Shown here: in pieces, positions 15,605-24,030 of the stretch
How positions within the stretch are numbered: position 1 is the stretch's first letter
Layout of the letters: every line of letters begins with the position of its first letter
Source: Plectonema radiosum NIES-515
GTDB lineage: Bacteria; Cyanobacteriota; Cyanobacteriia; Cyanobacteriales; Nostocaceae
Length of the DNA: 37,418 nucleotides
Reading direction: 5' to 3'
Assembly: GCF_025753815.1 (NCBI RefSeq)
Contig: NZ_JAOWRF010000335.1
Location: 1 to 37,418 of the forward strand
The notes under the pieces: model-generated
Databases searched by the model: none
Told to the model about the DNA's origin: nothing
What the model saw: the letters and a program-made list of their open reading frames with translations, nothing else
Position numbers and translations under genes: made by a program

Positions 15605-17944
15605 ATGACTGAAATTACCAAAACCGTGTGTCCTTACTGTGGTGTCGGCTGTGGACTAGAAGTCTCCCCCCCAGCGCAACATGGCAAAGCAACTAATCGA
15701 GATAGCCAAGGAAATCCAATTTGGCGGGTGCGGGGTGACAAAGCGCACCCATCAAGTCAAGGTATGGTGTGTGTCAAAGGGGCAACGATCGCCGAATCTT
15801 TAGATAAAAATAGATTACGCTACCCAATGGTACGAGACTCCTTAGAACAGGAATTTCGCCGCGCAACTTGGGATGAAGCTTTTGATCTCATCACCCAGCG
15901 AATTCAAACTGTGCGCTTGACCCAAGGAGTACAAGCCATATGTATGTATGGTTCCGGTCAATTTCAAACTGAGGACTATTACATAGCTCAGAAACTGATG
16001 AAAGGCTGTTTGGGTACTAACAACTTTGATGCCAACTCTCGCTTGTGCATGTCCAGTGCTGTAGCTGGCTACATTCAAAGCTTTGGCGCAGATGGTCCCC
16101 CCTGCTGCTACGATGACTTAGAGTTAACCGACTGTGCCTTTTTAATTGGTACGAATACGGCTGAATGTCACCCCATCATTTTCAACCGATTGGAGAAGTA
16201 CCACAAAAAGAATCGCAAAGTGAAAATGATTGTGGTCGATCCCCGACGCACACCAACCGCAGAAGCCGCAGATTTACATTTAGCGATTCGTCCCGGTACA
16301 GATATCGACTTGTTAAATGGTATCGCTCACTTATTGATGCGCTGGAATTACATCGATCCCGCATTCATCGAGGACTGCACCAGCAACTTCCCCGCATACG
16401 CTGAGGTGATTCGCCATTATTCCCCAGACGTGGTAGCTCATCGATGTGGTATCAGCGTTGAAGACTTAGAAACAGCAGCTCGTTACTGGGGTCAATCAAA
16501 GCGGGTGCTGTCGATGTGGTCAATGGGTGTCAATCAATCATCAGAAGGTACGGCTAAAGTCAGAACCATCATAAATTTGCACTTAATGACCGGACAAATT
16601 GGTAAACCTGGAGCGGGACCTTTTTCCTTGACTGGTCAGCCAAACGCGATGGGAGGACGCGAAGCGGGAGGTTTATCACATCTATTACCCGGTTATCGCA
16701 CCGTCAAAAATGCCCAGCAGCGAGGGGAAGTTGAGGAATTTTGGGGACTGAAGCCGGGGCAAATTTCCCCCAACCCTGGTTTGTCGGTGTGGGATATGAT
16801 TACTGAGTTAGAAAATGGTAATGTTGGTTTACTGTGGATTGCAGCGACTAATCCGGCTGTGAGTATGCCAGATTTGGAACGGACGAAAAAAGCATTGTGG
16901 CGATCGCCTTTTACAATCTATCAAGATGCCTATCATCCCACAGAAACCGCTGCTTACGCTCACGTTTTGTTACCCGCAGCCCAATGGGGTGAGAAAACTG
17001 GTGTGATGACAAACTCCGAACGAGTAGTCACCTTATGTCAAGCATTCCGGACACCCCCAGGGGAAGCGAAAGCCGATTGGGAAATTTTTGCGGAAGTTGG
17101 TCGGCGTTTAGGTTTTGAGAAAGAATTTTCTTTTACAAACTCCGCTGAAGTATATACTGAGTTTGTCAAACTGACTTGCAACCGTCCTTGCGATATGACA
17201 GGTATGAGTCACGAGCAATTACAGACGGAAGGTTCGACTCAATGGCCCCACCCAGAAAAGAAACCTGAGCCGATATATATCGATTCGGATACAGGTGTTC
17301 TCAGTTTTGAAGAAGAAGGGGGAGAAAAAAGTTATGAGTTAGGAGTTAAGAGTTATGAATTAAAATCTTCAACTCCTAACTCCGAACTTTTGTACAGACG
17401 TTCCGATGGAACGTCTGTACCTAACTCTAAACGCCTTTACACCGATTTGCGTTTTCACACTCCTGATGGACGCGCTCGATTTGGGGCATATCATTCACGA
17501 GGACTAGCAGAACCACCCGATCCTGATTATCCCTTTGTGCTGACAACTGGGCGACTTTACGGACATTGGCACACTCAAACACGCACCGGTCGCATTGAAA
17601 AAATTCGCTCGATGCATCCGCAACCGTTTATTGAGATTCATCCCCGTGATGCTTCTGGGTTGAATATTACAGATAATCAGTGGATAGAAGTGCGATCGCG
17701 TCGGGGAAAATCCAAATTTCCGGCAAAAATTACCAGAGCGATCGCACCTGGTACAGTCTTTGTCCCCATGCATTGGGGTGCGCTGTGGGCAGAGAATTCT
17801 GAAGCAAACGCTCTCACCCATCCCGAATCTTGCCCCGACTCACTCCAACCAGAATTAAAAGCTTGTGCGGTACAACTAGTGCCAATTACTGTTAATACCG
17901 AGTTGCGTAACCAAGTATCATTAACTAGTGGAGTTGTTACTTAA
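15605..17944 (+). CDS. narB: Assimilatory nitrate reductase (ferredoxin type)
   Basis: A cytoplasmic molybdenum enzyme that reduces nitrate to nitrite with electrons from ferredoxin. The N-terminal [4Fe-4S] ligands are C9, C12, C16 (CPYCGVGC) and C56 (GMVCVKG). The Mo-coordinating cysteine is C148 in [12 protein letters not shown]. The bis-MGD domains follow ([52 protein letters not shown]), and the C-terminal MGD-binding barrel contains [17 protein letters not shown] and FVPMHWG. Length is 779 residues, longer than the ~730 usual for NarB. The excess is a Ser/Tyr/Leu-rich stretch at about 573-611, written by a repeat and a hairpin. Third gene of the nitrate operon-like series. Confidence 0.96.
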   Translation: MTEITKTVCPYCGVGCGLEVSPPAQHGKATNRDSQGNPIWRVRGDKAHPSSQGMVCVKGATIAESLDKNRLRYPMVRDSLEQEFRRATWDEAFDLITQRIQTVRLTQGVQAICMYGSGQFQTEDYYIAQKLMKGCLGTNNFDANSRLCMSSAVAGYIQSFGADGPPCCYDDLELTDCAFLIGTNTAECHPIIFNRLEKYHKKNRKVKMIVVDPRRTPTAEAADLHLAIRPGTDIDLLNGIAHLLMRWNYIDPAFIEDCTSNFPAYAEVIRHYSPDVVAHRCGISVEDLETAARYWGQSKRVLSMWSMGVNQSSEGTAKVRTIINLHLMTGQIGKPGAGPFSLTGQPNAMGGREAGGLSHLLPGYRTVKNAQQRGEVEEFWGLKPGQISPNPGLSVWDMITELENGNVGLLWIAATNPAVSMPDLERTKKALWRSPFTIYQDAYHPTETAAYAHVLLPAAQWGEKTGVMTNSERVVTLCQAFRTPPGEAKADWEIFAEVGRRLGFEKEFSFTNSAEVYTEFVKLTCNRPCDMTGMSHEQLQTEGSTQWPHPEKKPEPIYIDSDTGVLSFEEEGGEKSYELGVKSYELKSSTPNSELLYRRSDGTSVPNSKRLYTDLRFHTPDGRARFGAYHSRGLAEPPDPDYPFVLTTGRLYGHWHTQTRTGRIEKIRSMHPQPFIEIHPRDASGLNITDNQWIEVRSRRGKSKFPAKITRAIAPGTVFVPMHWGALWAENSEANALTHPESCPDSLQPELKACAVQLVPITVNTELRNQVSLTSGVVT
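17315..17434. repeat. In-frame repeat and hairpin insertion inside narB
   Basis: GTTATGAGTTAGGAGTTAAG and its later near-complement CAACTCCTAACTCC form one inverted repeat. They are followed by a perfect 13-bp hairpin at 17392-17420 (GTACAGACGTTCC, loop GAT). All of it is read in the narB frame without a stop and encodes residues such as [10 protein letters not shown], placed just before the C-terminal MGD-binding barrel. Confidence 0.8.
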
Positions 17945-17962
17945 AGCACCCACGAAATACTC

Positions 17963-18790
17963 TCAAGTCTCAACTTGCGTGTCAGGTAATCTGCTCCATT
18001 CATTCCAAGAACCGTCGTAATTGCGTACATTCTCATAGCCCAGCAAATACTTTAAGACAAACCAAGTATGAGAGGAACGTGCCCCAAATGCACAGTAGGT
18101 TATCACTTCCTTATTAGGGGTGATGCCTTTACTGCTGTATAAAGCATACAGTTCTTCGGCTGATTTAAACGTATCATCTTCGTTCAAAGCTAATTCATAA
18201 AAAAGATGAATTGCACTCTTGATGTGACCGGCACGCTCATTTTTTTCTGGTGGCTTCATCATGAATAATTCACCGCAATACTCTTGGTGTGTACGCACAT
18301 CCACTAAAGCTGATTTTGTGTTAATTGCTGCTTTTACCTGCTCTTGCATAGCTCGGATACTTATATCAAAATTCTTTAGTGTATATATTGTTGGCGTGAT
18401 AGTGGGGATTTCAGTAGAAATCGAGCGTTTTTCGAGAAGCCATTTTTTGCGACCACCATTCATTACCCGTACATCGTTATGTCCAAATACTTTTAGGAAC
18501 CAAAAGGCACAATTAGCACCAGCATTATGGTCGCTATAAATAATGACGGTTGTATCATTTGCAATACCTGAGCGTGCAAGCAGTTCTGAAAATGCCTTAT
18601 ATTCGAAATTGAAACGGTAATCGGGTTGCATGAAGGTGGTGAATGCGTTCCAGAAGACGGCACCTGGAATATGACCAGAGTTATAAGCGGTCATATCCAT
18701 ATCGGTTTGAATAACACGCACTTTGCGATCGCTTAAATGTTCAGCAACCCATTGAGTGTCTACGAGAACTTCAGGATGAGCGTAATTCAT
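17963..18790 (-). CDS. Thiosulfate sulfurtransferase (two-domain rhodanese)
   Basis: A 275-residue protein with two rhodanese domains. The inactive N-domain carries HIPGAVFWNAF (40-50), and the catalytic C-domain ends in the active loop C233-AFGARSS. Rhodaneses move sulfane sulfur from thiosulfate or similar donors to cyanide or other thiols. The DVRTHQEY motif at 164-171 is the second CDC25-like element. The charged loop CAFGARS is close to the CxxGxR type of thiosulfate-specific enzymes. It overlaps the upstream 4-TM membrane gene by 4 bp, indicating translational coupling, and converges on narB with only 18 bp between stops. It may help with sulfur delivery or detoxification near the siroheme/Fe-S nitrate enzymes, but that link is only inferred from position. 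Confidence 0.9.
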   Translation of the reverse strand: MNYAHPEVLVDTQWVAEHLSDRKVRVIQTDMDMTAYNSGHIPGAVFWNAFTTFMQPDYRFNFEYKAFSELLARSGIANDTTVIIYSDHNAGANCAFWFLKVFGHNDVRVMNGGRKKWLLEKRSISTEIPTITPTIYTLKNFDISIRAMQEQVKAAINTKSALVDVRTHQEYCGELFMMKPPEKNERAGHIKSAIHLFYELALNEDDTFKSAEELYALYSSKGITPNKEVITYCAFGARSSHTWFVLKYLLGYENVRNYDGSWNEWSRLPDTQVET

Positions 18791-19233
18791 GATAATGACT
18801 CCTTATTGTCTGAAATATCAACCGCATTTGATGGAAACACCGTTTGCCGCACACGATGAACTAGAGTTGTGGAAACAGAGAACAGTGTAAAGCCGATAAG
18901 TGGGTGGAATACTGATAAGGGAAAAGGTGAATTTAGGTGAATTGTGAGAAATTGCAGTCCCAGTAGTACTGCAATACTAGCTGTCAGGCTTTGCACTCGT
19001 CGGGGAAACGAAATCAAGAACACCCATATAAGCAGGATCGCTGCCAATCCACCGTATCCCCGTACTAACCAAACATGGATATTCCACCACTCAGGGTTGT
19101 GGAAGAATGCTAGTCCTACCGTCAATACCTGGGCAATTAGGCAAAGATTGAAAAGCGTGGCTACCCAGTAAAAGCCAATTTGAAACTTGCGTACAGATGG
19201 CTGCACGCTATCAAAGTTAAAATCTATGGTCAT
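18787..19233 (-). CDS. Small four-helix membrane protein (DUF6220-like)
   Basis: 148 residues with four hydrophobic helices, around 20-43, 55-75, 82-98 and 105-124, and polar ends. The pattern GFYWVATLFNLCLIAQVLTVG followed by HNPEWWNIHVWLVRGYGG resembles the small DUF6220 membrane family; I am only moderately sure of the family name. No catalytic motif. It starts at ATG and its last 4 bp overlap the rhodanese start, so the two are one transcription unit. The unit is divergent from a GAF-LuxR regulator. Confidence 0.72.
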   Translation of the reverse strand: MTIDFNFDSVQPSVRKFQIGFYWVATLFNLCLIAQVLTVGLAFFHNPEWWNIHVWLVRGYGGLAAILLIWVFLISFPRRVQSLTASIAVLLGLQFLTIHLNSPFPLSVFHPLIGFTLFSVSTTLVHRVRQTVFPSNAVDISDNKESLS

Positions 19234-19368
19234 GATTGATGATTCTTGGGGGAAATTAGGACTAAGCCTGATGTTTGGGTCAATGTTTTGATCGCAACAA
19301 AATCTATACTAAGAACAAAAGCGCGATCGCGGCTAGTCCTCGAACGAGTACTCTTGGCAGCAGTAATA

Positions 19369-20058
19369 ATGACAAACTCCTTGCAGTCTTTATTTGAAGC
19401 AATAGCTGATGCTAGTAATGAGCAAGAATTACGACTGCACGTTATGGTTCAAATCAGTGACTATTTTGTTGCCCAACGTCGGAAGCTTTTTTTATTTCAT
19501 GAGCTTCCCCCTACCGAGACAAATATTCAGGGAATGATGAAATTGGCTTTATCTGTTGAACATAATCCGGTTTTGCGCTACATAGTCGAGCATCATGCTC
19601 CAGTTCATGAAGAATTGTTATTACCTTCTGGTATTTGGAAGACTATATGCTCCCGTTTTGACCACGGACATGTGATGGCTGGACCAATTGTCAGTAATGG
19701 TCGTCTTGTTGGGGCAGTTGGCTTTACCCGTGTTCGAGGTTCTTCTGCTTTTAATGTTCAGAATGTTGCCGATTTAAGTGCGCTGTGCCTGCATTTATCA
19801 ACCAAGTTAGCAACATTATGGTCGCAACCCACAGAATTAAATTCTTTGGCAATTAATCGCTTAACCCAGCGTGAAATTCAAATTGCCGAATTGGTAGCAC
19901 AAGGGCTAACAAATGCTGAAATCGGTACAGCACTTTGGATTACAGAAAATTCTGTTAAGCAAGCTTTAAAACGGATATTTCGCAAGATTGAAGTATCATC
20001 TCGTGCTGAGTTGGTAGCGCGGCTTTTCTCAAATACAAAGCTTTCTCAATCCAAGTAA
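19369..20058 (+). CDS. GAF-like sensor with LuxR-type DNA-binding domain
   Basis: A transcription regulator of about 229 residues. The N-terminal ~150 residues look like a GAF sensor (LFEAIADASNEQELRLHV...GPIVSNGRLVGAVGFTR). The C-terminus is a LuxR helix-turn-helix: LTQREIQIAELVAQG, LTNAEIGTALWITENSVKQA and LKRIFRKIEVSSRAELVAR. The frame is open from an ATG at 19246, but that would put the start 13 bp from the divergent gene and add 41 Arg/Leu-rich residues of intergenic character, including a HIP1 site; the ATG at 19369 (MTNSLQSLFEAI) is preferred. It is divergent from the membrane/rhodanese pair, so it probably regulates that pair from the shared 135-bp region. Its ligand is unknown. Confidence 0.82.
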   Translation: MTNSLQSLFEAIADASNEQELRLHVMVQISDYFVAQRRKLFLFHELPPTETNIQGMMKLALSVEHNPVLRYIVEHHAPVHEELLLPSGIWKTICSRFDHGHVMAGPIVSNGRLVGAVGFTRVRGSSAFNVQNVADLSALCLHLSTKLATLWSQPTELNSLAINRLTQREIQIAELVAQGLTNAEIGTALWITENSVKQALKRIFRKIEVSSRAELVARLFSNTKLSQSK

Positions 20059-20190
20059 CAGCGATTTTAATCCCAGGCAAAGATATAAGCATCTTTTTGT
20101 TTTTTGTTTTTACTTCATCGGGGGTGCATTCATGAAGAGGGGTAAAGGGGGGTTGGGGATAAGACGGGTTCATGGTAAAGGAAAAAAAAT

Positions 20191-20219
20191 GTAGAGACTT
20201 CAGACGATCGCGTCTATAC
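20191..20219. repeat. GTAGAGAC-family hairpin, degenerate
   Basis: GTAGAGAC and GTCTATAC flank an unpaired HIP1-like core. It lies between the LuxR-type gene and the narB relic. Confidence 0.45.
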
Positions 20220-20254
20220 AAGGGTTTGGTTGACGCATATTTAATTTTCACATC

Positions 20255-20454
20255 TAGGTCTAGTGGATATTCGTGCGATCGCGTCGGGGAAAATCCAAAT
20301 TTATTCGCTTAGTAACAAAAGCGATCGCACCTGGTACAGTCTTTGTCCCCATGCATTGGGGTACGCTGAGAAAATTCCTTTCCTCTTTTCCCCTTCCCCT
20401 TTCCCCTTTCCCCTTTCCCATGAACAAGTGTCATTAATCAGTGGTGTCAGCTGA
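20255..20454 (+). pseudogene. 3' relic of a second narB gene
   Basis: From about 20259 to 20367 the sequence aligns without gaps to the C-terminal part of narB (17679-17787). In the narB frame it reads [13 protein letters not shown]..., then [13 protein letters not shown]. Several substitutions (FPAKI to IRLVT) show that it is a diverged copy and not a recent duplication. A pyrimidine-rich repeat (CCCCTTTCCCCTTTCC) follows, then CAAGTGTCATTAATCAGTGG, which resembles the very end of narB. The catalytic domains are missing. Confidence 0.85.
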
Positions 20455-20852
20455 CATCATTACCACTTTTGGTGACAATTTAACGCATTTATTAACGAAA
20501 GTACAGATAAAATACAGGGTGGCTCAAAGTCTTTCTGTATTAATCAATATTACGCATTAAAATAATCATTATCAACTGCCACCCTAAGAATGATAAGCTG
20601 CTAGACATACACCACAATATGTTTAGCAATCCGGGAATTTGTGAATATTTCATACTCAATAGCTTTTGTAACTATTGATTATTGACTATTGACTGTCTCC
20701 TAGCTTGAGATATGAAAGACAAGAAAAAAGCGCCTTCTAAATACAAAGCGCGAATTGGTAAGGCATCCTTTTTCCATCCTATAGATTTATCTATGGGGTT
20801 TTTCTTTTTTCTTTTTGCTTTTCACTTTTTACTTCACAGGGGGGTGCAGAAG
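20455..20852. other. Repeat-containing spacer upstream of the PsiE-like gene
   Basis: No independent gene. ACTATTG-type heptamers occur at 20671-20694, and a T-rich block ending TTTTTACTTCAC-AGGGGGGTGCA (20820-20848) resembles a block near 20107-20130. A frame from 20712 is open through this repeat into the next gene but is not considered coding. Confidence 0.5.
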
Positions 20853-21311
20853 ATGTGGAAGCTATTTAGGCAATTTAAAGAAGCTACCAAAGATGACAAC
20901 TTTATGCACCACATTGAAAGCATAGAGGTGGTAGTTTCCAAAGTTTTATCTCTAGCTATGGTGTTGGTAATTTTAGTAGCGATTTTTGACTTGGGAGCTC
21001 TTCTGATTAAAGAACTTTTTACCACAGCATATGGTGAAATCAACAAAACATTATTTAAAATATTTGGTTTATTTCTAAATATTTTAATTGCCTTAGAAAT
21101 ATTAGAAAATATCACAGCTTATCTGCGAAAACACGTTGTTCAGGTTGAGTTAGTTATTGTAACTTCTTTGATTGCTGTATCTCGGAAAATTATTATACTC
21201 GATTTAGAAAAAACCGATGGAGTTGAAGTAATTGGGCTGGGAATTGCCATTTTCGCCTTATCAATAAGTTATTGGATTATTCGTTACAGCAATTCTAAAT
21301 CAAAATCTTAA
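20853..21311 (+). CDS. Phosphate-starvation-inducible PsiE-like membrane protein
   Basis: About 152 residues with four hydrophobic helices. The pattern IESIEVVVSKVLSLAMVLVI, then DLGALLIKEL, LFLNILIALEILENITAYLR and KIIILDLEKTDG matches the PsiE family, whose biochemical function is not known. The ATG at 20853 is preceded by AGGGGGGTG, a good ribosome-binding site. A longer frame starting at 20712 would add 47 residues encoded by T-rich repeat DNA and is rejected as the start. It is 17 bp ahead of the nitrate-reductase-associated gene on the same strand, so the two are probably co-transcribed. Confidence 0.78.
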   Translation: MWKLFRQFKEATKDDNFMHHIESIEVVVSKVLSLAMVLVILVAIFDLGALLIKELFTTAYGEINKTLFKIFGLFLNILIALEILENITAYLRKHVVQVELVIVTSLIAVSRKIIILDLEKTDGVEVIGLGIAIFALSISYWIIRYSNSKSKS

Positions 21312-21328
21312 ATCATCGTAGGAATTTT

Positions 21329-21787
21329 ATGGCAGTCTTCTTTAAATTCGAGGCAGATTTTGTTGAATCTCTACGTTGCATTCCCATGCAAGTGCGCTAC
21401 AAACTCGATACCTGTGGTATTAAGTTGAAATTATCCGATTGGAGCCACATGACGCAAGTTGAGCATGAAGCTTTAGTAGAATTACCTTGCACCACAGAAA
21501 GCGAAATTCAAGCTTACCGCGAGTATCTTGAGAATTTGATTTTACAACGTAGCGGCACACCAGCGTCAACATTGTCTATCGATCCTCATCCCGCATGGAT
21601 GGATGCTAATAATATGCCAGATAGCCTTCAGCAAAAAGCTCAAGAAATAGGTTTCACCATCACACCCCAACAGTGGAGAGATTTAACTGAGTTGCAGCGG
21701 TTCTCTCTACTGAAACTCAGTCGTCCAGGACATGAAAACGAAAATTTTCCGAAAGCGATCGCCGAATTTAATTTATATACTGGATAG
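21329..21787 (+). CDS. Nitrate reductase-associated protein
   Basis: 152 residues, soluble and mainly helical, matching the cyanobacterial 'nitrate reductase associated protein' family: FKFEADFVESLRCIPMQVRY, LDTCGIKLKLSDW, FTITPQQWRDLTELQRFSLLKLSRPGHENENF. These proteins are encoded close to narB in many cyanobacteria; their molecular role is not settled, and assembly or regulation of nitrate reductase is assumed. Here it lies 3.4 kb after narB, separated by the rhodanese/regulator genes and a narB relic, so the nitrate locus appears to have been expanded by insertions. It starts at ATG, 17 bp after the PsiE-like gene. Confidence 0.88.
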   Translation: MAVFFKFEADFVESLRCIPMQVRYKLDTCGIKLKLSDWSHMTQVEHEALVELPCTTESEIQAYREYLENLILQRSGTPASTLSIDPHPAWMDANNMPDSLQQKAQEIGFTITPQQWRDLTELQRFSLLKLSRPGHENENFPKAIAEFNLYTG

Positions 21788-21854
21788 TAGAACAACGCTC
21801 CAACTAACAACCACCAACTAACACAAACATAATATTTATACAAAGAAAATTTTG

Positions 21855-22080
21855 ATGATTGTTGGTGACTTGGAAGATTACGAGGTGATGGTTCCCTTTC
21901 AAGGGTTGCAAATGGTAGGATATAGAGCAGATTGCAGTTTGTCTCGATCAAAAAGCAGGTGATGTAGATGTGTCGGCTGATGAGGCAATAGTTGATGATA
22001 ATTTAGTTACAGCTCAAGCTTGCCTTGCTCATCCTCGCTGGGAACGTCGAATTCCTGAAACTACTGGGAACAAAGGTAGA
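21855..22080 (+). pseudogene. Internally deleted DJ-1/PfpI family gene
   Basis: The first frame reads [22 protein letters not shown], the N-terminus of a DJ-1/PfpI (class I glutamine amidotransferase-like) protein. A frameshift follows. In the next frame come [10 protein letters not shown] and then directly DEAIVDDNLVTAQ and LAHPRW, which belong to the C-terminal third of that family. The middle, including the nucleophile cysteine region, is missing. Frameshift plus deletion means no functional product. Confidence 0.75.
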
Positions 22081-22566
22081 GCATCTAGAGGTCACGAAAG
22101 TGAATTAAAGGTCTTGGTCTATAAGTTTTGGGATAGCGAGTAATCAGAGGTTAATTGCCAGGGACAAAAAATAACTGATCTCATCGTTGAGAGGTTTCGT
22201 GGCTTACCTCTCTAGAAAAAGTTTTCTACTTTTTATACTTTTAAATACAATTAGTCTTGGTAAACACTACTAAGATTTAATTAATTGTCATAAATTTAAA
22301 CTTTAATCAGGTGGTTGGAAGCAGATAAACCATGAGCTATAACTTTATACAGCTTACCAAAAAGAATGCACTTCTACAGCTGAGATAGGCAGAATCCTTA
22401 CCTGTGAGGGATAATAGGATCTTAAATTTTGATTTATAAATTTCTAATTGTTTAACAGTAAGTGAGGCTATATTGTATTTAGCAATGCTGCTGTTGATAT
22501 GGCTACGGTTAAGTCCTGCTGCTGTGATAATTTAAGCGAATTAATTGAGAAAAGAATTCTAACTCA
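22081..22566. other. Intergenic region before the FHA-PrsW gene
   Basis: No coding frame, repeat family member or NtcA box recognised in 486 bp. GAGAGGT...ACCTCTC near 22190-22213 can form a 7-bp stem with a 10-nt loop but has no T-run. The promoter of the next gene is presumably here. Confidence 0.4.
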
Positions 22567-23940
22567 ATGACAGGGAAAAACGCAAGACATAATGCTTTTC
22601 TGCGGCTAGTGCCTGGTAATGAAGCATTTGGGTCAGCATCTCGCTACTCGCTGCTTGCCAGTAAAGATGGGGTAATTGGACGTGACCCCAATTGCCAAGT
22701 AGTCTTCGATGCCATGAACTATCGGATGGTATCCCGTCGTCATGCGGTGGTTCGTCCGGTGTCTTCATCGGCAGATGGTAGATTTAGCTGGGTAATTTCT
22801 GATTTAAATAGTGCTAATGGCACTTATTTAAATGGAAAACGCTTGCAAGGTACTCAGGAATTGCAACCAGGCGATCGCATAACTTTAGGTTATGATGGTC
22901 CAGAATTGCTGTTTGAGTACGAAATCATCCCCCAAGCAACGGTGATGTCGCAACCTGTTTCTAAACCGTTGCCACCAGCAGCGACTCCTCTCCAGTCGAT
23001 GCAAAAACCAGATTCTGTAAGCTTTACTCAACTGTTTCCGATTATTTCTACTGGCAAAGATTTAACTCGTAAAGCATACCTGATACCGGGAATGCTGACA
23101 GTAGTTTTTGTCGTCCTCATGTTTGCCACGGTAGGTCATCCCCAAGCCAATCAAGTTATTGTTGCCACTTACATCGCTTTTGCGGCTTACTATTTTGTCT
23201 ATCAGCTTTGCGGCAAACAAAAGCCTTGGTGGGTGCTACTAGCTTCAGCATTAGCGACTGCGCTGATTTTACTGAGTCCTTTATTAGATATATTTATCTT
23301 TGTATTTCGCGTTATCTTACCAGGTAAGTTGCCCTCTCCTGAAGATGCTACCACCTTCACAGAGTTACTGGTACGTTACTTTTTTGGCGCTGGTTTGATG
23401 GAGGAATTACTGAAGGCACTGCCAGTATTAGGAGCTTGTGCGATCGCTCGCTTATTACCCTCACCAATAGCAGAACGTGTCGGTGTTTGGGAACCTCTAG
23501 ATGGCATTCTTCTGGGAACTGCTTCGGCTGTGGGTTTCACGTTGTTAGAAACTTTGGGGCAGTATGTACCATCGATTCAAAATGCGACCCAACAAGCGGG
23601 AGGTATCGCAGCTGCTGGTCAACTAATCGGATTACAACTGTTAATTCCTCGCATTTTAGGCTCTGTTGCCGGACACATGGCTTACAGCGGGTATCTAGGG
23701 TATTTTATCGGGTTAGCTGTTCTCAAGCCCCGCAGAAGTTGGCAGATTTTGCCTGTTGGTTATCTTAGCGCTTCAGCACTCCACGCTTTGTGGAACGCAA
23801 CAGGGTCTATCAATACCTTACTTTTGGTGGTGGTTGGGGTGTTGTCTTATGCCTTTTTGATGGCAGCAATTCTCAAAGCACGGGTATTATCTCCAACGCG
23901 ATCGCAAAATTTCGCTACCCGTTTTATCGGACCAAAATGA
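22567..23940 (+). CDS. FHA domain fused to PrsW-type intramembrane protease
   Basis: A 457-residue fusion. Residues 20-120 are a forkhead-associated domain that binds phosphothreonine: GVIGRDPNCQ, SRRHA (56-60) and SANGTYLNG (82-90) are the standard loops. A Pro/Gln-rich linker follows (122-160). Residues 170-440 are a multi-helix PrsW-family glutamic-type or metal-dependent intramembrane protease. Candidate active residues are E279-E280-x-x-K283 (MEELLKALP), E328 (TLLETLG), H370 (SVAGHMAYS) and H406 (ASALHALWN). In Bacillus, PrsW starts anti-sigma-factor cleavage. Here the FHA head suggests that a Ser/Thr kinase signal directs proteolysis; substrate unknown. The gene stands alone, converging on the carotenoid oxygenase. 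Confidence 0.88.
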   Translation: MTGKNARHNAFLRLVPGNEAFGSASRYSLLASKDGVIGRDPNCQVVFDAMNYRMVSRRHAVVRPVSSSADGRFSWVISDLNSANGTYLNGKRLQGTQELQPGDRITLGYDGPELLFEYEIIPQATVMSQPVSKPLPPAATPLQSMQKPDSVSFTQLFPIISTGKDLTRKAYLIPGMLTVVFVVLMFATVGHPQANQVIVATYIAFAAYYFVYQLCGKQKPWWVLLASALATALILLSPLLDIFIFVFRVILPGKLPSPEDATTFTELLVRYFFGAGLMEELLKALPVLGACAIARLLPSPIAERVGVWEPLDGILLGTASAVGFTLLETLGQYVPSIQNATQQAGGIAAAGQLIGLQLLIPRILGSVAGHMAYSGYLGYFIGLAVLKPRRSWQILPVGYLSASALHALWNATGSINTLLLVVVGVLSYAFLMAAILKARVLSPTRSQNFATRFIGPK

Positions 23941-24030
23941 GAGATTCGCGATCAACTTTTAGCGACCCTTATGACATCATCCATCAAGTAGGTTCCCATG
24001 AAGAGCATGGGAACGAAATTGCGGTTTTAT

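Noticed and set aside
19246-19368. Extended start of the LuxR-type regulator
   Set aside because: It would begin 13 bp from the divergent gene and translate HIP1-bearing intergenic DNA, leaving no room for promoters.
20263-20454. 63-codon ORF starting MDIRAIASGK
   Set aside because: It is in the wrong frame relative to the narB homology; the segment is a pseudogene relic.
20712-20852. 47-residue N-terminal extension of the PsiE-like protein
   Set aside because: Encoded by T-rich repeat DNA that recurs near 20107; the ATG at 20853 has a better ribosome-binding site.
22559-22768. Minus-strand frame over the FHA domain
   Set aside because: Shadow of the FHA coding sequence.
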